From Comamonas sp. (GTDB lineage: Bacteria; Pseudomonadota; Gammaproteobacteria; Burkholderiales; Burkholderiaceae_C), in NCBI GenBank assembly GCA_028690035.1, contig JAQVCA010000001.1:157940-221939 (forward strand): a DNA stretch of 64,000 nt, read 5' to 3'. Positions 32,201-46,376 of the stretch are shown piece by piece. A program made the translations under genes and the position numbers. Each line of letters begins with the position of its first letter. Position 1 is the stretch's first letter. The notes under the pieces are model-generated. The model did not search any database. It was not told the origin of the DNA and saw only the letters and a list, made by a program, of their open reading frames with translations.

Positions 32201-32751
32201 AGGCGGTTTTGCGTCTCGCGGCGGCGCTCTTTGTATTTGGAGACGCCCGCAGCTTCTTCCAGAAACAGGCGCAGCTCCTCGGGGCGGCTTTCAATGATGC
32301 GGCTGATCGTGCCCTGACCAATGATGGCGTACGCGCGCGGCCCCAGACCGGTGCCCAGAAACACATCCTGCACGTCACGGCGGCGCACCGGCTGGTTGTT
32401 GATGAAGTAGTTGCTGCCCCCGTCGCGGGTGAGTACGCGCTTGACGGCAATCTCCGTGAACTGGTTCCACTGGCCACCGGCGCGGTGGTCGCTGTTGTCA
32501 AAATTGAGTTCTACGCTGGCACGGCTGGCCGGTTTGCGCTGGGTGGTGCCGTTAAAGATCACGTCCTGCATGGACTCGCCGCGCAGCTCGCTGGCCTTGG
32601 ACTCGCCCAGCACCCAGCGCACGGCGTCCATGATGTTGGACTTGCCGCAACCGTTGGGGCCCACCACCCCCACCAACTGCCCCGGCAGCATGAAATTGGT
32701 CGGCTCAGCAAAAGATTTGAAGCCCGAGAGCTTGATGGACTGAAGGCGCAC
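29227..32751 (-). CDS. smc: chromosome segregation protein SMC
   Basis: SMC is the ATPase of the bacterial condensin that compacts and aligns chromosomes. The 1174-residue protein has Walker A GPNGCGKSN (31-39), two long coiled-coil arms rich in Gln, Glu and Arg, a hinge around residues 510-660, the C-terminal signature LSGGEKALTA, and Walker B CLLDEVDAPLDD. I chose GTG 32751 because it gives the family N-terminus (RLQSIKLSGFKSFAEP). The frame is open upstream to 32844 but those residues do not look like SMC. It starts the smc-zipA-ligA transcription unit. Confidence 0.95.
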   Translation of the reverse strand: MRLQSIKLSGFKSFAEPTNFMLPGQLVGVVGPNGCGKSNIMDAVRWVLGESKASELRGESMQDVIFNGTTQRKPASRASVELNFDNSDHRAGGQWNQFTEIAVKRVLTRDGGSNYFINNQPVRRRDVQDVFLGTGLGPRAYAIIGQGTISRIIESRPEELRLFLEEAAGVSKYKERRRETQNRLHDTQENLTRVEDILRELGSNLEKLEQQAQVAAQYHHLHASATLKQHQLWFLKKQDAETDLAAIRAQGLEAVNALEEGMAQLRHIEADMETQRQAHYAAGDAVNQAQGLLYEATAEVARLEAEIRYVVEGRQRVAQRLLQLQEQMQQWQQRQEDAAIELEELAASGMDAQEQAELLAAQVEEQAQRLPDLEDALRRAQQQANSQRQQVVQVQQQIHILAAEQRSLQEQMRQRQSRLERLRAERQQLATPDTAALAELEQQYQDAAAEAEMAEAALQELQDSLPALEDARRSAQQALNQANTHYTDLAARQQALKALQEQLKVDEKLQPWLQRHGLDGLQGLWTRMAVEPGWENAVEAALRERMGALQVGRLDMVRGFLGTHGSDAPPTRLAFYSTAAAHSAPAPRGNALVDKIQVADDGLRAVLADWLQGCHTAIDLDEALAQRGQLTEGAGIYVATGHRVTAHSVAFYAQDSEQAGLLARAQEIEQLGKALRAQQLLVEEAQTQLARADSAWGQASAHLVSARRQAQETRQSAHELQVQWLRQQQQAEQASRRSAQLDAEVAEERAFEQELAERAAEAEARFEELDALLADTQERHAQEEDAVLLAQQRLDASREQLRSLERQAQEAQFGERSVQARQSELQRTLETAEQQGRALREEHARAQSESERLNDAAAQGGLQDALDVKMQREQELAQCRSHYDGLTQQLRASDELRSQIQRNLEPMRQRITEFQLREQAASLGSSQYTQQLEEAGADLAAVAQSIVQGNVRLHGLQAEIERLHREIAALGPVNLAALQELELATQRKTFLDAQVQDLTEAMHTLQGAIEKIDAQTRALLSDTFHTVNEHFGRMFPELFGGGQARLIMTGEEILDAGVQVMAQPPGKKNQTIHLLSGGEKALTAIALVFAIFQLNPAPFCLLDEVDAPLDDANTERYAKLVAHMSRGTQFLFISHNKIAMEMAEQLIGVTMQEQGVSRIVAVDMESALTMAHPA

Positions 32752-32861
32752 GGCGATGTAAGAACGGACAAAGCCCCGCCCTCGCAAACCGGGCAGGGCC
32801 GCGCATGATACAGCCCTTGGCAGGCATTGCTGGCCAGTCAGCACCTTTTACTTTTAAGAAA

Positions 32862-32912
32862 AAATGGCATAAGACGCTTTGTAGACAAGCGCTTGCAGCT
32901 ATGTTTTAAGAC
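32862..32912. repeat. REP-like repeat, partial copy 3
   Basis: The right arm AAGCGCTTGCAGCTATGTTTT is clear (from 32889); the left arm is degraded (AAGACGCTTTGT). It lies in the divergent region between smc and the tudor-like gene. Confidence 0.55.
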
Positions 32913-33054
32913 GAGCAAAACAACGTAGGCGCAGCGCTTGGAAGGAGTGGCCAACGCGCCTTCTAGAATCTGCTTGGGTTCGGGCGCGTGCAGCACGGCA
33001 GCGCCCACCCCCTCCATCCCCTTTGGCATCCACCCACCGCACAGGAGTCGCACC

Positions 33055-33594
33055 ATGCCACTGCGCCGCCACCTTTCCCTGTACTGCATTCTGGCCCTAA
33101 GCGCATTGGGCGCGCAGGCCGCCGACCAATGGTCCAACAGCTACGTGGTTCCTCAGGATCAGCCGACACAGCAACCGGCCACACCCGTCTGGTCCAACCA
33201 CCTGCAGCGGCCCCAACCTGCTGCGCCAGCGCCGCGCACCCAGCCCAGACCCGCCACCAGCCCTGGCACCAGCACAACGCTCGAGCAGCTATGCCGCACC
33301 GGCAACCGCGTGGAGGCCAAGTATGCCGGGCAGTGGTATGAGGTGCGCGTCCTCAGCGCCGATGCGCGCTATCAGACCTGCGACGTGACTTATATCGGCT
33401 TTGACAAGCATTACGATGAAACCGTCAGCCTAAGCCGTCTGCGGCCCTATACAGGCAATGTCAACGCACCGCCTAAGCCCAGCACAGGGGCGCAGGGTGG
33501 CCACCACGGCGTCGCGCCACCCTCGGTCAAAATTCCCACCTGCAGTGTTATCCCACGCAGCGACGGCATGGGCAACACCAGCTATTGCCACTGA
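33055..33594 (+). CDS. secreted protein with a tudor-like SH3 fold
   Basis: A 179-residue protein with a signal peptide (about residues 1-21, ending AQA-AD), a Pro/Gln-rich linker to about 75, and a compact domain at about 78-128 (VEAKYAGQWYEVRVLSADA, then YIGFDKHYDETVSLSRLRPY). The aromatic and acidic pattern resembles tudor/agenet-type SH3 barrels. The C-terminal tail has two cysteines (TCSVIP and SYCH), and the domain has two more, suited to periplasmic disulfides. Neighbours (smc divergent, glnA downstream) give no functional clue. I do not recognise a named family. Confidence 0.7.
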   Translation: MPLRRHLSLYCILALSALGAQAADQWSNSYVVPQDQPTQQPATPVWSNHLQRPQPAAPAPRTQPRPATSPGTSTTLEQLCRTGNRVEAKYAGQWYEVRVLSADARYQTCDVTYIGFDKHYDETVSLSRLRPYTGNVNAPPKPSTGAQGGHHGVAPPSVKIPTCSVIPRSDGMGNTSYCH

Positions 33595-33631
33595 CCACGG
33601 AGGCTTCCTTCCATCAGGCAATACCATCGGA

Positions 33632-33673
33632 ATGCACCAGGCCAGCCATTGGGCCTGACCCATCTTGGTGCAT
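33632..33673. promoter_or_regulatory. candidate NtrC enhancer half-sites upstream of glnA
   Basis: ATGCACCA (33632-33639) and TGGTGCAT (33666-33673) are perfect inverted octamers resembling the GCACC/GGTGC halves of NtrC sites. They lie about 85-125 bases upstream of the sigma-54 promoter, a normal enhancer distance. The spacing between halves (26 bases) is longer than in a standard single site, so they may be two weak sites. Confidence 0.4.
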
Positions 33674-33756
33674 ATGTCTTGCGGGCATGCCCTGTCCTGG
33701 ATCATCCGGGACAGCTGCCCTATGGCTGCAATCGCAATCCTAGGAAAAAAATCAAC

Positions 33757-33772
33757 TGGCATGGCTTTTGCT
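33757..33772 (+). promoter_or_regulatory. sigma-54 promoter of glnA
   Basis: TGGCATGGCTTTTGCT matches the sigma-54 consensus (TGGCA-N6-TTGCT) with the invariant GG and GC exactly ten bases apart (GG 33758-33759, GC 33770-33771). It lies about 40 bases upstream of the glnA start and fits NtrC control from the genes just downstream. Confidence 0.85.
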
Positions 33773-33812
33773 TTTAGGAGGACGTCCCTCTTTTTACAAC
33801 GGAAGCACCACC

Positions 33813-35219
33813 ATGACCCTCAAGACCCATTCCCTGATCCAAGAACACAACGCCCAATGGGTGGACCTGCGTTTTACCGACACGCTGGGCAAAGAGCACC
33901 ACGTCACGTTCCCTGCCGATGCCATGCCGGAAGATGCGTTTGAAGACGGCAAGATGTTCGATGGCTCCTCCATCGTGGGCTGGAAAGGCATTGAGGCCTC
34001 GGACATGGTGCTGCTGCCCGACGACGAGACCGCGGTGATGGATCCGTTTGCCAAAGAGCCCACCGTCATCGTGCGCGGCAATGTGCTCGAACCGGCCACC
34101 ATGCAAGGCTATGCGCGCGATCCGCGCTCCATTGCCCGCCGTGCTGAGCTGTACCTGCGCTCCACGGGCATTGCCGATACCGCCTACTTTGGCCCCGAAC
34201 CTGAGTTCTTCATTTTCGATGCCGTGCAGTGGCAGTCGCAGATGCAGGAAGTCAGCTACAAAATCCATTCCTCGGAAGGTGCCTGGGCCAATGCCGACGA
34301 CATGCAAGGCACCAACCCCGGCCACCGCCCCCGCGTCAAGGGCGGCTACTTTCCGGTGCCCCCGGTCGATTCGCTGCACGATGTGCGCACCGCCATGTGC
34401 CAGGCCATGCAGGCCATGGGCCTGAAGATTGAAGTGCACCACCACGAAGTGGCCAACGCGGGCCAGTGCGAAATCGGTGTGGCCTTCAACACCCTGGTGA
34501 AAAAAGCCGATGAGGTGCAAATCCTCAAGTACTGCGTGCACAACGCCGCGCACGCCCACGGCAAGACCGCCACCTTCATGCCCAAACCCCTGGTGGGCGA
34601 CAACGGCTCGGGCATGCATGTGCACCAATCGCTGTTCAAGGATGGCAAGAACCTGTTCTCGGGCGATGGCTACGCCAACCTGTCGGAAATGGCCCTGTTT
34701 TACATCGGTGGCCTGATCCACCACGCGCATGCGCTCAACGCCATCACCAACCCCGGCACCAACAGCTACAAGCGTCTGGTGCCCGGCTATGAAGCGCCAG
34801 TGATGCTGGCGTACTCGGCCAGCAACCGCTCGGCCTCGATCCGCATTCCGTTTGTCTCCAGCCCCAAGGCACAGCGCATTGAGTGCCGCTTTCCTGATCC
34901 GATGGCCAACCCCTACCTGGCGTTCTCGGCACTGATGATGGCCGGTCTGGATGGCATTCGCAACCGCATCCACCCCGGCGATGCCATGAGCAAAAACCTG
35001 TACCACCTGCCCCCCGAAGAGGCACGCAACGTGCCCCGCGTGGCGCACAGCCTGGCGCAGGCGCTGGAGGCTTTGCAGGCCGACCACAAATTTTTGCTGG
35101 AAGGCGACGTCTTTACCGAAGACATGCTGCAGGCCTATATAGACTGCAAGATGGAAGAAGTCACCCGTTTGCGCCAGGCGGTGCATCCGGTGGAGTTCGA
35201 CATGTACTACAGCCTGTAA
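33813..35219 (+). CDS. glnA: glutamine synthetase type I
   Basis: GlnA makes glutamine from glutamate, ammonia and ATP. The 468-residue protein matches class I-beta enzymes: [13 protein letters not shown] near the start, [11 protein letters not shown], the ATP-binding [16 protein letters not shown], and the adenylylation tyrosine at exactly Y397 (NLYHLP). Activity is therefore probably controlled by a GlnE adenylyltransferase, not present here. ATG 33813 lies about 40 bases after a sigma-54 promoter, and ntrB starts 29 bases after the stop, giving a glnA-ntrB-ntrC operon. Confidence 0.97.
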   Translation: MTLKTHSLIQEHNAQWVDLRFTDTLGKEHHVTFPADAMPEDAFEDGKMFDGSSIVGWKGIEASDMVLLPDDETAVMDPFAKEPTVIVRGNVLEPATMQGYARDPRSIARRAELYLRSTGIADTAYFGPEPEFFIFDAVQWQSQMQEVSYKIHSSEGAWANADDMQGTNPGHRPRVKGGYFPVPPVDSLHDVRTAMCQAMQAMGLKIEVHHHEVANAGQCEIGVAFNTLVKKADEVQILKYCVHNAAHAHGKTATFMPKPLVGDNGSGMHVHQSLFKDGKNLFSGDGYANLSEMALFYIGGLIHHAHALNAITNPGTNSYKRLVPGYEAPVMLAYSASNRSASIRIPFVSSPKAQRIECRFPDPMANPYLAFSALMMAGLDGIRNRIHPGDAMSKNLYHLPPEEARNVPRVAHSLAQALEALQADHKFLLEGDVFTEDMLQAYIDCKMEEVTRLRQAVHPVEFDMYYSL

Positions 35220-35248
35220 ACGCAGGCACCACCCAGCACAGGTCAGGC

Positions 35249-36460
35249 GTGAACACGACAGTTGCCCCCCCAGACACCGCAGCCGCCCAGCCAGCGCAAG
35301 TGCACTTGCTGGAACATCTCTCCACAGCCGTGCTGCTGCTGGATGGGCAACTGCACGTGCAATACGCCAACCATGCGGCCGAGCAGCTGCTGGCCACCAG
35401 CCTGCCCTATTTGCGCCAGCAGCCTTTCAGCGCCTTTTTGGACGAGCGCGACTTCCACCCGGACAGCCTGCAGCAGGCGCTGCAGGCGCACCAGCCCTAC
35501 GTGCAGCGCGAGGCCCGGTTGTGCAGCTCCGGCCACCTGCCCCTGGCGGTGGTGGACTACACCGTCACGCCCCTGCCGGCCCCGCTGCACTGCCCCAACG
35601 CAGCCGAGGGTGCCGACAGCCACGCGCGCTTGCTGATTGAGCTGCACCAGCTTGATAGGCTGATCCACACCAACCGCGAAGACAGCCTGTTCACCGCCAA
35701 CCAAGCCACCCGCGCCCTGGTGCGCGGCATGGCGCATGAGATCAAAAACCCGCTGGGCGGCATTCGCGGTGCAGCGCAGCTGCTGGAACGCCAGCTCGAC
35801 AGCGAGGCGCTGCGCGAGTACACCGGCGTCATCATCCACGAGGCCGACCGCCTGCGCGCCCTGGCCGACCGCATGCTGGGCGCGCGTCGCCCCCCGGCGT
35901 TTGCGCGCGTCAACATCCACCAAATCCTGGAGCGCGTGCGCCGCATCGTGCAGGCCGAAGTGGGCGATGCCCTGAACATCGTGCGCGACTACGACCCCAG
36001 CCTGCCCGAGGTCTGGGCCGATGCCGACCAGCTCATCCAAGTGTTTCTCAACATCGTGGGCAACGCCGCCCAGTGCCTGCTGGAGCTGCCCGCAGGCAGC
36101 CGCCCCGATGGCCAGCCCCCGTGCATCGTCATCCGCTCGCGCGTGCTGCGCCGCATCACCATTGGCACGCGCTGCCACACGCTGCTGTGCCTGGTGGAGG
36201 TCGAAGACAACGGCCCCGGCATCAGCGCCGAACTGCGCGAGACGGTGTTCTACCCCATGGTCACGGGCCGCTCGCAGGGCACGGGCCTGGGCCTGCCGAT
36301 TGCGCAGGCCATCATGCAGCAGCACGGCGGCTTGATCGAATGCAACAGCCAGCCGGGACAAACCATTTTTAAAATCCTGGTGCCCTTCCCACCGACGGAC
36401 CACCGTGCCACGGACACCGCCCCCCATGCCCACCCCCAGCCTCTCCCCCACCACCCGTGA
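35249..36460 (+). CDS. glnL: nitrogen regulation sensor kinase NtrB
   Basis: A 403-residue cytoplasmic histidine kinase that phosphorylates NtrC when PII signals nitrogen limitation. It has an N-terminal PAS-like domain (about 18-130), the phospho-accepting H163 in AHEIKNPLGGIRGAAQLL, and an ATPase domain with NIVGNAAQCLL, EDNGPGIS and GTGLGLPIAQAI. The start is GTG 35249. The 3' end overlaps ntrC by about 35 bases. The last 25 residues are a His/Pro-rich tail. Confidence 0.93.
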   Translation: MNTTVAPPDTAAAQPAQVHLLEHLSTAVLLLDGQLHVQYANHAAEQLLATSLPYLRQQPFSAFLDERDFHPDSLQQALQAHQPYVQREARLCSSGHLPLAVVDYTVTPLPAPLHCPNAAEGADSHARLLIELHQLDRLIHTNREDSLFTANQATRALVRGMAHEIKNPLGGIRGAAQLLERQLDSEALREYTGVIIHEADRLRALADRMLGARRPPAFARVNIHQILERVRRIVQAEVGDALNIVRDYDPSLPEVWADADQLIQVFLNIVGNAAQCLLELPAGSRPDGQPPCIVIRSRVLRRITIGTRCHTLLCLVEVEDNGPGISAELRETVFYPMVTGRSQGTGLGLPIAQAIMQQHGGLIECNSQPGQTIFKILVPFPPTDHRATDTAPHAHPQPLPHHP

Positions 36461-38000
36461 CCAAGTCTGGATCATCGACGACGACACCTCCATACGCTGG
36501 GTTCTGGACAAGGCACTGACCCAGGCAGGTATCTCCACCTGCCTGTTCGACAGCGCCGATGCCATGCTCGAACAGCTGGCGCAAGTGAGCGCCACCAGCC
36601 AGCCCAGCGTCATCCTCACCGACATCCGCATGCCGGGCATGGATGGTCTGGAGCTGCTGGCCCATGTGCGCACGCACTGCCCGCAGGTGCCGGTCATCAT
36701 CATGACGGCGCACTCCGACCTGGACAGCGCCATCCAGTCCTACCAGGGTGGTGCCTTTGAATACCTGCCCAAGCCCTTCGATGTCGATGAAGCTGTCGCC
36801 CTGGTGCAGCGCGCCCTGGCACACACGCGCAAGAGCGAAGCGCCTGCACCCACCCCCGAGTTTTGCCAGGCCTCCGGGCTGATTGGCGAGGCACCGGCCA
36901 TGCAGGAGGTGTTTCGCACCATTGGCCGCTTGGCGCAATCGCACATCACGGTGCTCATCAACGGCGCATCGGGCACCGGCAAAGAGCTGGTGGCCCAGGC
37001 GCTGCACCGCCACAGCCCGCGCAGCAATGGGCCCTTTATTGCGCTGAACATGGCCGCCATTCCGCGCGACCTGATCGAATCGGAACTGTTTGGCCACGAG
37101 CGCGGGGCCTTCACCGGCGCCACCACCTTGCGCCAGGGGCGCTTTGAGCAGGCCCAGGGCGGCACGCTGTTTCTCGATGAGATCGGCGACATGCCACTGG
37201 AGGCGCAGACGCGCCTGCTGCGCGTGCTCTCCGATGGCAGCTTTCACCGCGTGGGCGGGCACACCAGCATCCGTGCCGATGTGCGCATCATTGCCGCCAC
37301 GCACCAGAACCTAGAGATGCTGGTGCGCCAGGGGCGCTTTCGTGAAGACTTGTTCTACCGCCTCAACGTCATTCGCATCCAGCTGCCCACCCTGAGCGAG
37401 CGGCGCGAAGACATTCCCCGCTTGGCCGCATTTTTCTTGCAAAAAGCGGCCAAAGACCTGGGCATGCCCCCGCGCGTGCTGCTGCCCGAGGCGCAAGAGC
37501 AGCTGTCGCAATGGGACTGGCCGGGCAATGTGCGCCAGCTGGAAAACGTCTGCCGCTGGATCACCGTCATGGCCGCCAGCCGTGAGGTGCATGTCAGCGA
37601 CCTGCCGCACAACCTGCAAAAGACCGCCTCTGCCCAGTCCGGCGACCCCGCTGCGGCGGTGGCTGCGGACACAGACGACTTGGCCTGCGCCCAGCCCGGT
37701 GCCGAGGCTCACCCTGCGGGCAGCGCCTCCACCGCCGCGTGGGAACAGGCCCTGGGCCTGTGGGCCAGCCACGCCCTGGCCCAAGGTCAGGATGAGCTGC
37801 TGCAGCAGGCGCTGCCCGCGTTTGAGCGCATCATGATCACCACCGCCCTGCGCCACACCGCTGGCGGGCGCCGCGACGCGGCCCAGCTGCTGGGCTGGGG
37901 ACGCAACACCCTGACGCGCAAAATCAAAGAACTGGGCCTGGAAAGCCACGAGCAGCCCGACAGCGCGGCCAGCCACGACGGCGATGAAGATGGTGCATGA
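36426..38000 (+). CDS. glnG: nitrogen regulation response regulator NtrC
   Basis: A 524-residue sigma-54 activator. The receiver (15-125) has acidic residues D18-D20 and phospho-acceptor D66 (ILTDIRMPG). The AAA+ domain has Walker A GASGTGKE (180-187) and GAFTGA (227-232), the loop that contacts sigma-54. A Fis-type helix-turn-helix closes the protein (about 470-510, GGRRDAAQLLGWGRNTLTRK). A Thr/Ala/Asp-rich linker (about 400-445) separates the last two. Its targets almost certainly include the sigma-54 promoters found here before glnA and glnK. Confidence 0.95.
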   Translation: MPTPSLSPTTRDQVWIIDDDTSIRWVLDKALTQAGISTCLFDSADAMLEQLAQVSATSQPSVILTDIRMPGMDGLELLAHVRTHCPQVPVIIMTAHSDLDSAIQSYQGGAFEYLPKPFDVDEAVALVQRALAHTRKSEAPAPTPEFCQASGLIGEAPAMQEVFRTIGRLAQSHITVLINGASGTGKELVAQALHRHSPRSNGPFIALNMAAIPRDLIESELFGHERGAFTGATTLRQGRFEQAQGGTLFLDEIGDMPLEAQTRLLRVLSDGSFHRVGGHTSIRADVRIIAATHQNLEMLVRQGRFREDLFYRLNVIRIQLPTLSERREDIPRLAAFFLQKAAKDLGMPPRVLLPEAQEQLSQWDWPGNVRQLENVCRWITVMAASREVHVSDLPHNLQKTASAQSGDPAAAVAADTDDLACAQPGAEAHPAGSASTAAWEQALGLWASHALAQGQDELLQQALPAFERIMITTALRHTAGGRRDAAQLLGWGRNTLTRKIKELGLESHEQPDSAASHDGDEDGA

Positions 38001-38065
38001 GCGTGGGCACGGCGCGCCATCGCCGTGCAGCATCGCTGCCTCTTGACCGCACACCCGAGCCCGAT

Positions 38066-38138
38066 AACTATAAAAATAAGAGCTGCAACCGCTTACCCAG
38101 CAAATGTTTTAAGCCAAAAATACTAAAAATATAAAATC
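38066..38138. repeat. REP-like repeat, diverged copy 4
   Basis: AGAGCTGCAACCGCTTACCCAG resembles the left arm of the repeat family; the right arm is not clear. The A+T-rich sequence that follows runs up to the sigma-54 promoter of glnK. Confidence 0.4.
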
Positions 38139-38139
38139 T

Positions 38140-38155
38140 TGGCATGACTTGTGCT
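38140..38155 (+). promoter_or_regulatory. sigma-54 promoter of glnK-amtB
   Basis: TGGCATGACTTGTGCT keeps the GG (38141-38142) and GC (38153-38154) ten bases apart, with one mismatch to the -12 consensus (GTGCT for TTGCT). It lies 41 bases upstream of glnK. An inverted repeat CAGATGG...CCATCTG (38158-38179) lies in the leader just after it. Confidence 0.78.
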
Positions 38156-38186
38156 TACAGATGGGTATCTATCCATCTGACCTTAG

Positions 38187-38534
<348 letters not shown>

Positions 38535-38594
38535 CGCACCGCGCCCCTTCTTCGCCCTGCCCCCTTGGCACCCTCTTTCATGCAGGAGACCCAC

Positions 38595-39893
38595 ATGACC
38601 GACCTGACAACCCCCCTTCCTGCGGTGGCCGAGGCCGTCGCCTTCGTTGCCCCCGTCACCGACACCGTCACGTCCACCCTCAGTGCAGGCGATACCGCCT
38701 GGATGCTCACCTCCACCATGCTGGTGATCTTGATGGTCATCCCCGGCCTGGCCCTGTTCTACGGCGGCTTGGTGCGTGGCAAGAACATGCTGTCCGTGCT
38801 GGCGCAGGTGTTCACCATCTTTGCCCTGATTACGGTGCTGTGGGCCGTGTACGGCTTTTCGCTGGCCTTTGGCGGTGAGGGGCTGTTCTACGGCAACTTC
38901 AGCAAAGTGTTCCTGCTGGGCATCACGCCCGACACCATGTCGGCAGCACTGAGCACCATTCCTGAATTTGTGTTCGTGGCCTTCCAATCCACGTTTGCCG
39001 CCATTACGGTGGCGCTGATCGTGGGCGCCTTTGCCGAGCGCATCAAGTTCTCGGCGGTGATGATTTTTTCGGTGCTGTGGTTCACCTTCAGCTACATCCC
39101 CATCGCACACATGGTCTGGGGCGGCGGCCTGCTGGCCGAAGACGGCGCGCTCGACTTTGCCGGTGGCACCGTGGTGCACATCAACGCCGCCGTGGCCGGT
39201 CTGGTGGGGGCCTACATGGTGGGCAAGCGCCTGGGCTATGGCCGCGAAGCCCTGCCGCCGCACAGCCTGACGCTGACCATGGTGGGCGCCTCGCTCTTGT
39301 GGGTGGGCTGGTTTGGTTTTAACGCCGGTTCGGCCGGTGCAGCCAACGGCATTGCGGGCCTGGCCTTCATCAACACCATCCTGACCACGGGCGCGGCCAC
39401 CGTGGCCTGGCTGGTGGCCGAGCAACTGCACAAAGGCAAGGCATCGATGCTGGGCGCGGCCTCGGGGGCGGTAGCCGGGTTGGTGACCATCACCCCTGCC
39501 GCTGGCTTTGTCGGCCCGATGGGTGCCATCGTGATGGGTCTGATCGCTGGCCCGCTGTGCCTGTGGGGGGTTTCGGGCCTCAAGCATCTGCTCAAGGTGG
39601 ACGATGTGTGCGACGTCTTTGGCGTACACGGCGTGGGCGGCATCGTGGGCGCCATCCTGGCCGGGGTGTTCTGCTCTGCCAGCCTGGGCGGCATGGAGCC
39701 CGAGGGCTTCCACATGGCCAGCCAAGTGTGGGTGCAGGTCAAGAGCGTGCTGGTCACCGTGGTGTGGTCCAGCGTGGCCTCGCTGATCTGCTTCAAAGTG
39801 GCCGATCTGCTGGTGGGCCTGCGCGTCTCGGAAGAAGACGAGCGCAAAGGCCTGGACATTGCCACCCACGGCGAACGGGCCTACGTGCATTGA
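38595..39893 (+). CDS. amtB: ammonium transporter
   Basis: A 432-residue Amt/Rh channel with 11 expected membrane segments. An N-terminal stretch of about 30 residues precedes the first core helix ([20 protein letters not shown]). Typical segments include [29 protein letters not shown] (pore histidine) and [14 protein letters not shown] (second pore histidine). ATG 38595 has CAGGAGA upstream and fits the family start. It lies 60 bases after glnK in the standard glnK-amtB pair. Confidence 0.95.
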   Translation: MTDLTTPLPAVAEAVAFVAPVTDTVTSTLSAGDTAWMLTSTMLVILMVIPGLALFYGGLVRGKNMLSVLAQVFTIFALITVLWAVYGFSLAFGGEGLFYGNFSKVFLLGITPDTMSAALSTIPEFVFVAFQSTFAAITVALIVGAFAERIKFSAVMIFSVLWFTFSYIPIAHMVWGGGLLAEDGALDFAGGTVVHINAAVAGLVGAYMVGKRLGYGREALPPHSLTLTMVGASLLWVGWFGFNAGSAGAANGIAGLAFINTILTTGAATVAWLVAEQLHKGKASMLGAASGAVAGLVTITPAAGFVGPMGAIVMGLIAGPLCLWGVSGLKHLLKVDDVCDVFGVHGVGGIVGAILAGVFCSASLGGMEPEGFHMASQVWVQVKSVLVTVVWSSVASLICFKVADLLVGLRVSEEDERKGLDIATHGERAYVH

Positions 39894-39954
39894 TCCACCT
39901 ACACCTGGCCCGCCGCCACGGCCCCGTGCCGTGGCCCAGGGCCCACCACCGTAC

Positions 39955-39993
39955 AGCGCGCATGCCCCATATCGAGCATGCGCGCTCTTTTTT
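39955..39993 (+). terminator. Rho-independent terminator after amtB
   Basis: AGCGCGCATGC (39955-39965) pairs perfectly with GCATGCGCGCT (39976-39986) around a ten-base loop, followed by a run of six T residues. It separates the glnK-amtB unit from gltBD. Confidence 0.9.
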
Positions 39994-40198
39994 GGTGCAT
40001 GGGTGTGGTGCATGCACACCACCAGCGCCCACTGCACGATGCATTTGCAGCCCCTTTGCGCCCGGCTGGTTGCATGATGGCCCCATGACCCCGGGGAAAT
40101 GGGCCAGAGCAGCGCGGCATTTCGAGTTGGCACAGCTTTTGCTTCATCTCTGGACAAGCACCCTTTTTTCCTTTCGCAGCAACAAAGTGGCCACCTCT
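39994..40198 (+). promoter_or_regulatory. gltB upstream region with TGCATGCA palindrome
   Basis: This 205-base gap between the amtB terminator and gltB must hold the gltB promoter. GGTGCAT occurs at 39994-40000 and again next to a palindromic TGCATGCA core flanked by GTGG and CACCAC (about 40006-40023), resembling the GGTGC/GCACC half-sites near glnA. No clear sigma-70 or sigma-54 promoter was identified. Confidence 0.3.
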
Positions 40199-44896
<4,698 letters not shown>

Positions 44897-44920
44897 GTAC
44901 CGCCTACAAGGACATCGATC

Positions 44921-46375
44921 ATGGGAAAAATCACCGGATTCTTGGAATTTGCACGCATCGAAGAAAGCAGCGACAGCGTGTCCCAGCGCCTGCGCCACCA
45001 CAAAGAGTTTGTGCATGGCCTCACCCCCGCGCAAGCCCACCAGCAAAGCGCGCGCTGCATGGACTGCGGCACGCCGTTTTGCCACAACGGCTGCCCGGTC
45101 AACAACGTCATCCCCGACTTCAACGATCTGGTCTATCAAGACGACTGGCTGCAGGCCAGCCAGGTGCTGCACGCCACCAACAACTTCCCCGAGTTCACCG
45201 GGCGCATCTGCCCGGCGCCCTGCGAAGCGGCGTGCACGCTCAACATCAACGCGCAGGCCGTGGGCATCAAGTCGATTGAGCACGCCATCATCGACCGCGC
45301 CTGGGCCCAGGGCTGGGTGCAACCCCAGCCTGCCACGCACAGCAGCGGCAAGCGCGTGGCCATCGTCGGCTCTGGCCCCGCAGGTTTGGCTGCGGCCCAG
45401 CAGCTGGCGCGCGCCGGGCACGCGGTGACGGTGTTCGAGAAAAACGAGCGCCCCGGCGGCCTGCTGCGCTACGGCATCCCCGACTTCAAGCTCGACAAAA
45501 CCCACATCGACCGGCGCGTGGCACAGCTGGCCGCCGAAGGCGTGGTGTTTCGCACCAACACCGTGGTGGGCAGCGCGCCAGAGGCCGCACAGGGCCGCAC
45601 CGTCGTCAGCCCCGAAGCGCTGCGCACCGCCTTTGATGCGGTGCTGCTCACGGGCGGCGCTGAAGCCTCGCGCGATCTGCCCGTGCCTGGGCGCGATCTG
45701 GCGGGCGTGCACTTTGCCATGGAGTACCTGCCCCAGCAAAACCGCCTCAACGCCGGTGCGCAGCTGCCCCAGGCGATCCACGCCAAGGACAAGCACGTCA
45801 TCGTCATCGGTGGTGGCGACACCGGCTCCGACTGTGTAGGCACGGCCAACCGCCAAGGCGCGGCCAGCGTGGTGCAGTTTGAGCTGATGCCCATGCCGCC
45901 CGAGCAGGAAAACAAGGCGCTGACCTGGCCCTACTGGCCGCTGAAGCTGCGCACCTCGTCCAGCCACCACGAAGGTTGCGAGCGCGAATTTGCCATCGCC
46001 ACCCAAGCGTTCGAAGGGGAACAGGGCCGCGTCACCGGCCTGACCACCGTGCGCGTGCAGCTGCAAGACGGCAAGCTGGTGGAAGTGGAAGGCTCGCAGC
46101 AAAACTGGCGCGCCGACCTGGTGCTGCTGGCCATGGGCTTTACCGGCCCCCAGCCCGATCTGCTGCACAGCCTGGGCGTTGCCACCGATGCACGCGGCAA
46201 CGCACACGCCCACACGGGCGCCGTGGGCGGCTACGCCACCAGCGTGCCCGGCGTGTTTGCGGCGGGTGACATGCGCCGGGGCCAGTCGCTCATCGTCTGG
46301 GCCATCCGCGAAGGCCGCCAGGCAGCGCACGCGGTCGATGCCTTCCTCATGGGCAGCAGCCAGCTGCCGCGTTGA
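44921..46375 (+). CDS. gltD: glutamate synthase small subunit
   Basis: A 484-residue FAD protein that passes electrons from NADPH through 4Fe-4S clusters to GltB. The N-terminal cysteine cluster is [14 protein letters not shown] (C46, C49, C54, C58) with a second set in CPAPCEAAC. The FAD site [10 protein letters not shown] and the NAD(P) site GGGDTGSDC follow. The length is normal. Its last eight codons coincide with the first copy of a 23-base direct repeat, and a palindromic element begins at its stop codon. Confidence 0.95.
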   Translation: MGKITGFLEFARIEESSDSVSQRLRHHKEFVHGLTPAQAHQQSARCMDCGTPFCHNGCPVNNVIPDFNDLVYQDDWLQASQVLHATNNFPEFTGRICPAPCEAACTLNINAQAVGIKSIEHAIIDRAWAQGWVQPQPATHSSGKRVAIVGSGPAGLAAAQQLARAGHAVTVFEKNERPGGLLRYGIPDFKLDKTHIDRRVAQLAAEGVVFRTNTVVGSAPEAAQGRTVVSPEALRTAFDAVLLTGGAEASRDLPVPGRDLAGVHFAMEYLPQQNRLNAGAQLPQAIHAKDKHVIVIGGGDTGSDCVGTANRQGAASVVQFELMPMPPEQENKALTWPYWPLKLRTSSSHHEGCEREFAIATQAFEGEQGRVTGLTTVRVQLQDGKLVEVEGSQQNWRADLVLLAMGFTGPQPDLLHSLGVATDARGNAHAHTGAVGGYATSVPGVFAAGDMRRGQSLIVWAIREGRQAAHAVDAFLMGSSQLPR

Positions 46376-46376
46376 G
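46354..46376. repeat. 23-base direct repeat, copy 1 (gltD 3' end)
   Basis: The last codons and stop of gltD, starting CAGCAGCCAGCTGCCGCG, are repeated exactly at 47032-47054. The two copies bracket the MITE-like element and the DUF1016 remnant. Confidence 0.9.

Noticed and set aside
30754..32808. A 684-codon plus-strand frame opposite smc
   Set aside because: Its Leu/Gln-rich content mirrors the coiled-coil codons of smc on the other strand; it is not an independent gene.
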